Assembly: GCA_937904535.1 (NCBI GenBank)
Contig: CALELC010000693.1
Location: forward strand, 1-5,769
Length of the DNA stretch: 5,769 nt
Reading direction: 5' to 3'
Source: an uncultured Planctomycetaceae bacterium
GTDB taxonomy: Bacteria > Planctomycetota > Planctomycetia > Pirellulales > Pirellulaceae
How positions within the stretch are numbered: the stretch's first letter is position 1; each line of letters starts with the position of its first letter. Shown in pieces: positions 5,327 through 5,769 of the stretch. The position numbers and the translations under genes were made by a program. The notes under the pieces were generated by a model. It worked only from the letters and a program-made list of their open reading frames with translations. It ran no database searches and was not told where the DNA came from.

Positions 5327-5769
5327 CCGCCAGCGTCAACTGCTGCGCCCGCTGCCAAATCTGCTGGTCCAACTGCTCGACGAGCGGGTCGAACTGTGGC
5401 AGTTCAACCGCATTGTTGCCCTGTTCATGCTTGCGGAACAGAAACAGATAGGTTTCGTTCTGAGGCCGGTGACGGTGGAAAAACAACTCGTCCTTGGACT
5501 GAATCAGACTCGCCAGTTGCTCGTCACCCGCAGCCGCTCCGCCCCGGTTGCCGTCGCCGACGAGAGTACCAGCCAGTTGACGCGCAATTGCCTGGTAACC
5601 GGCGGGACTGGGCAGCAACCCATCGCTCGTGAAGTCCTGGCAGCTCACGCTGACAACCGGGACACCCATTTCTTTACCCAGGCGATCCACCGCTGCCGAG
5701 CAGGCTGAAATCCAGTCGGCATACCCTGGCGTGCGAATCCCTGGCAAGGCAAACGGCTGCATCAAAATC
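5304..5769 (-). CDS. GDSL/SGNH-hydrolase-like protein, C-terminal part (5' truncated by right window edge)
   Basis: The frame is open to the right edge and ends at TGA 5304-5306, leaving about 155 residues. TTG (5765) and ATG (5762) codons near the edge are probably internal, since the N-terminal SGNH blocks are absent. The visible start, ALPGIRTPGYADWISACSAA, looks like a helix after a core strand. VPVVSVSCQDF is the last core strand, and DGLLPSPAGYQAIARQL resembles SGNH block V (D-G-x-H-P-x-x-x-G-Y). The position normally holding the catalytic His is Leu (codon 5613-5615). A tail of about 85 residues follows, rich in charged and aromatic residues (DELFFHRHRPQNETYLFLFR, then KHEQGNNAVELPQFDPLVEQ). 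I recall similar tails on planctomycete GDSL-like proteins but cannot confirm this here. It may be a secreted hydrolase or a non-catalytic relative. Its substrate is unknown. Confidence 0.65.
   Translation of the reverse strand, partial: ILMQPFALPGIRTPGYADWISACSAAVDRLGKEMGVPVVSVSCQDFTSDGLLPSPAGYQAIARQLAGTLVGDGNRGGAAAGDEQLASLIQSKDELFFHRHRPQNETYLFLFRKHEQGNNAVELPQFDPLVEQLDQQIWQRAQQLTLAAGPGSAQ

Noticed and set aside
4910..5632. A 240-residue plus-strand open frame antisense to DUF58 and the right-edge SGNH-like gene
   Set aside because: The translation is Gln/His/Arg-rich without domain motifs, and it crosses two well-supported minus-strand genes and the gap between them. This is typical of an antisense shadow in GC-rich coding DNA.
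5247..5708. A 153-residue plus-strand open frame opposite the right-edge SGNH-like gene
   Set aside because: The minus-strand frame carries block-V-like and tail motifs and ends at a terminator. The plus-strand frame has nothing comparable.

Overview
The window looks like chromosomal DNA from a GC-rich bacterium, most likely a planctomycete of the Pirellula/Rhodopirellula kind. This is inferred from the high GC content, the small loosely ordered transcription units, the style of the GDSL-type hydrolase at the right edge, and a DUF58 protein with a degenerate metal site. No ribosomal or other marker gene is present, so the assignment rests on impression only. I see no RNA genes, CRISPR arrays, insertion sequences, integrases or phage genes.

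Layout from left to right. (1) Positions 1-1888, plus strand: the 3' end of an SGNH-hydrolase-like gene, overlapping by four bases (ATGA) a complete MBOAT O-acyltransferase of the AlgI/PatA type. Together they look like a two-part machine that O-acetylates a cell-surface or exported polysaccharide. (2) Positions 1925-2692, minus strand: a 255-residue polytopic membrane protein of unknown function carrying the motif GEEISWGQRIF, convergent with the MBOAT gene. (3) Positions 2693-2888: a divergent promoter region. (4) Positions 2889-3809, plus strand: a complete RluA-family pseudouridine synthase with an S4 domain. (5) Positions 3833-5263, minus strand: a DUF58/von Willebrand-A-like membrane-anchored protein, convergent with the synthase, with a hairpin at the junction. 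(6) Positions 5304-5769, minus strand: the 3' part of a second GDSL/SGNH-like protein that runs off the right edge, with a strong intrinsic terminator built into its last codons and stop.

The only clear functional unit is the SGNH-MBOAT pair. The other genes are separate housekeeping or unknown genes. The points most worth a second look are the unknown GEEISWGQR membrane protein, the missing block-V histidine and unusual tail of the right-edge SGNH-like protein, the terminator that separates it from the DUF58 gene only 40 bases downstream, and the degenerate MIDAS site of the DUF58 protein. I found no convincing evidence of a wholly new multi-gene system in this window.
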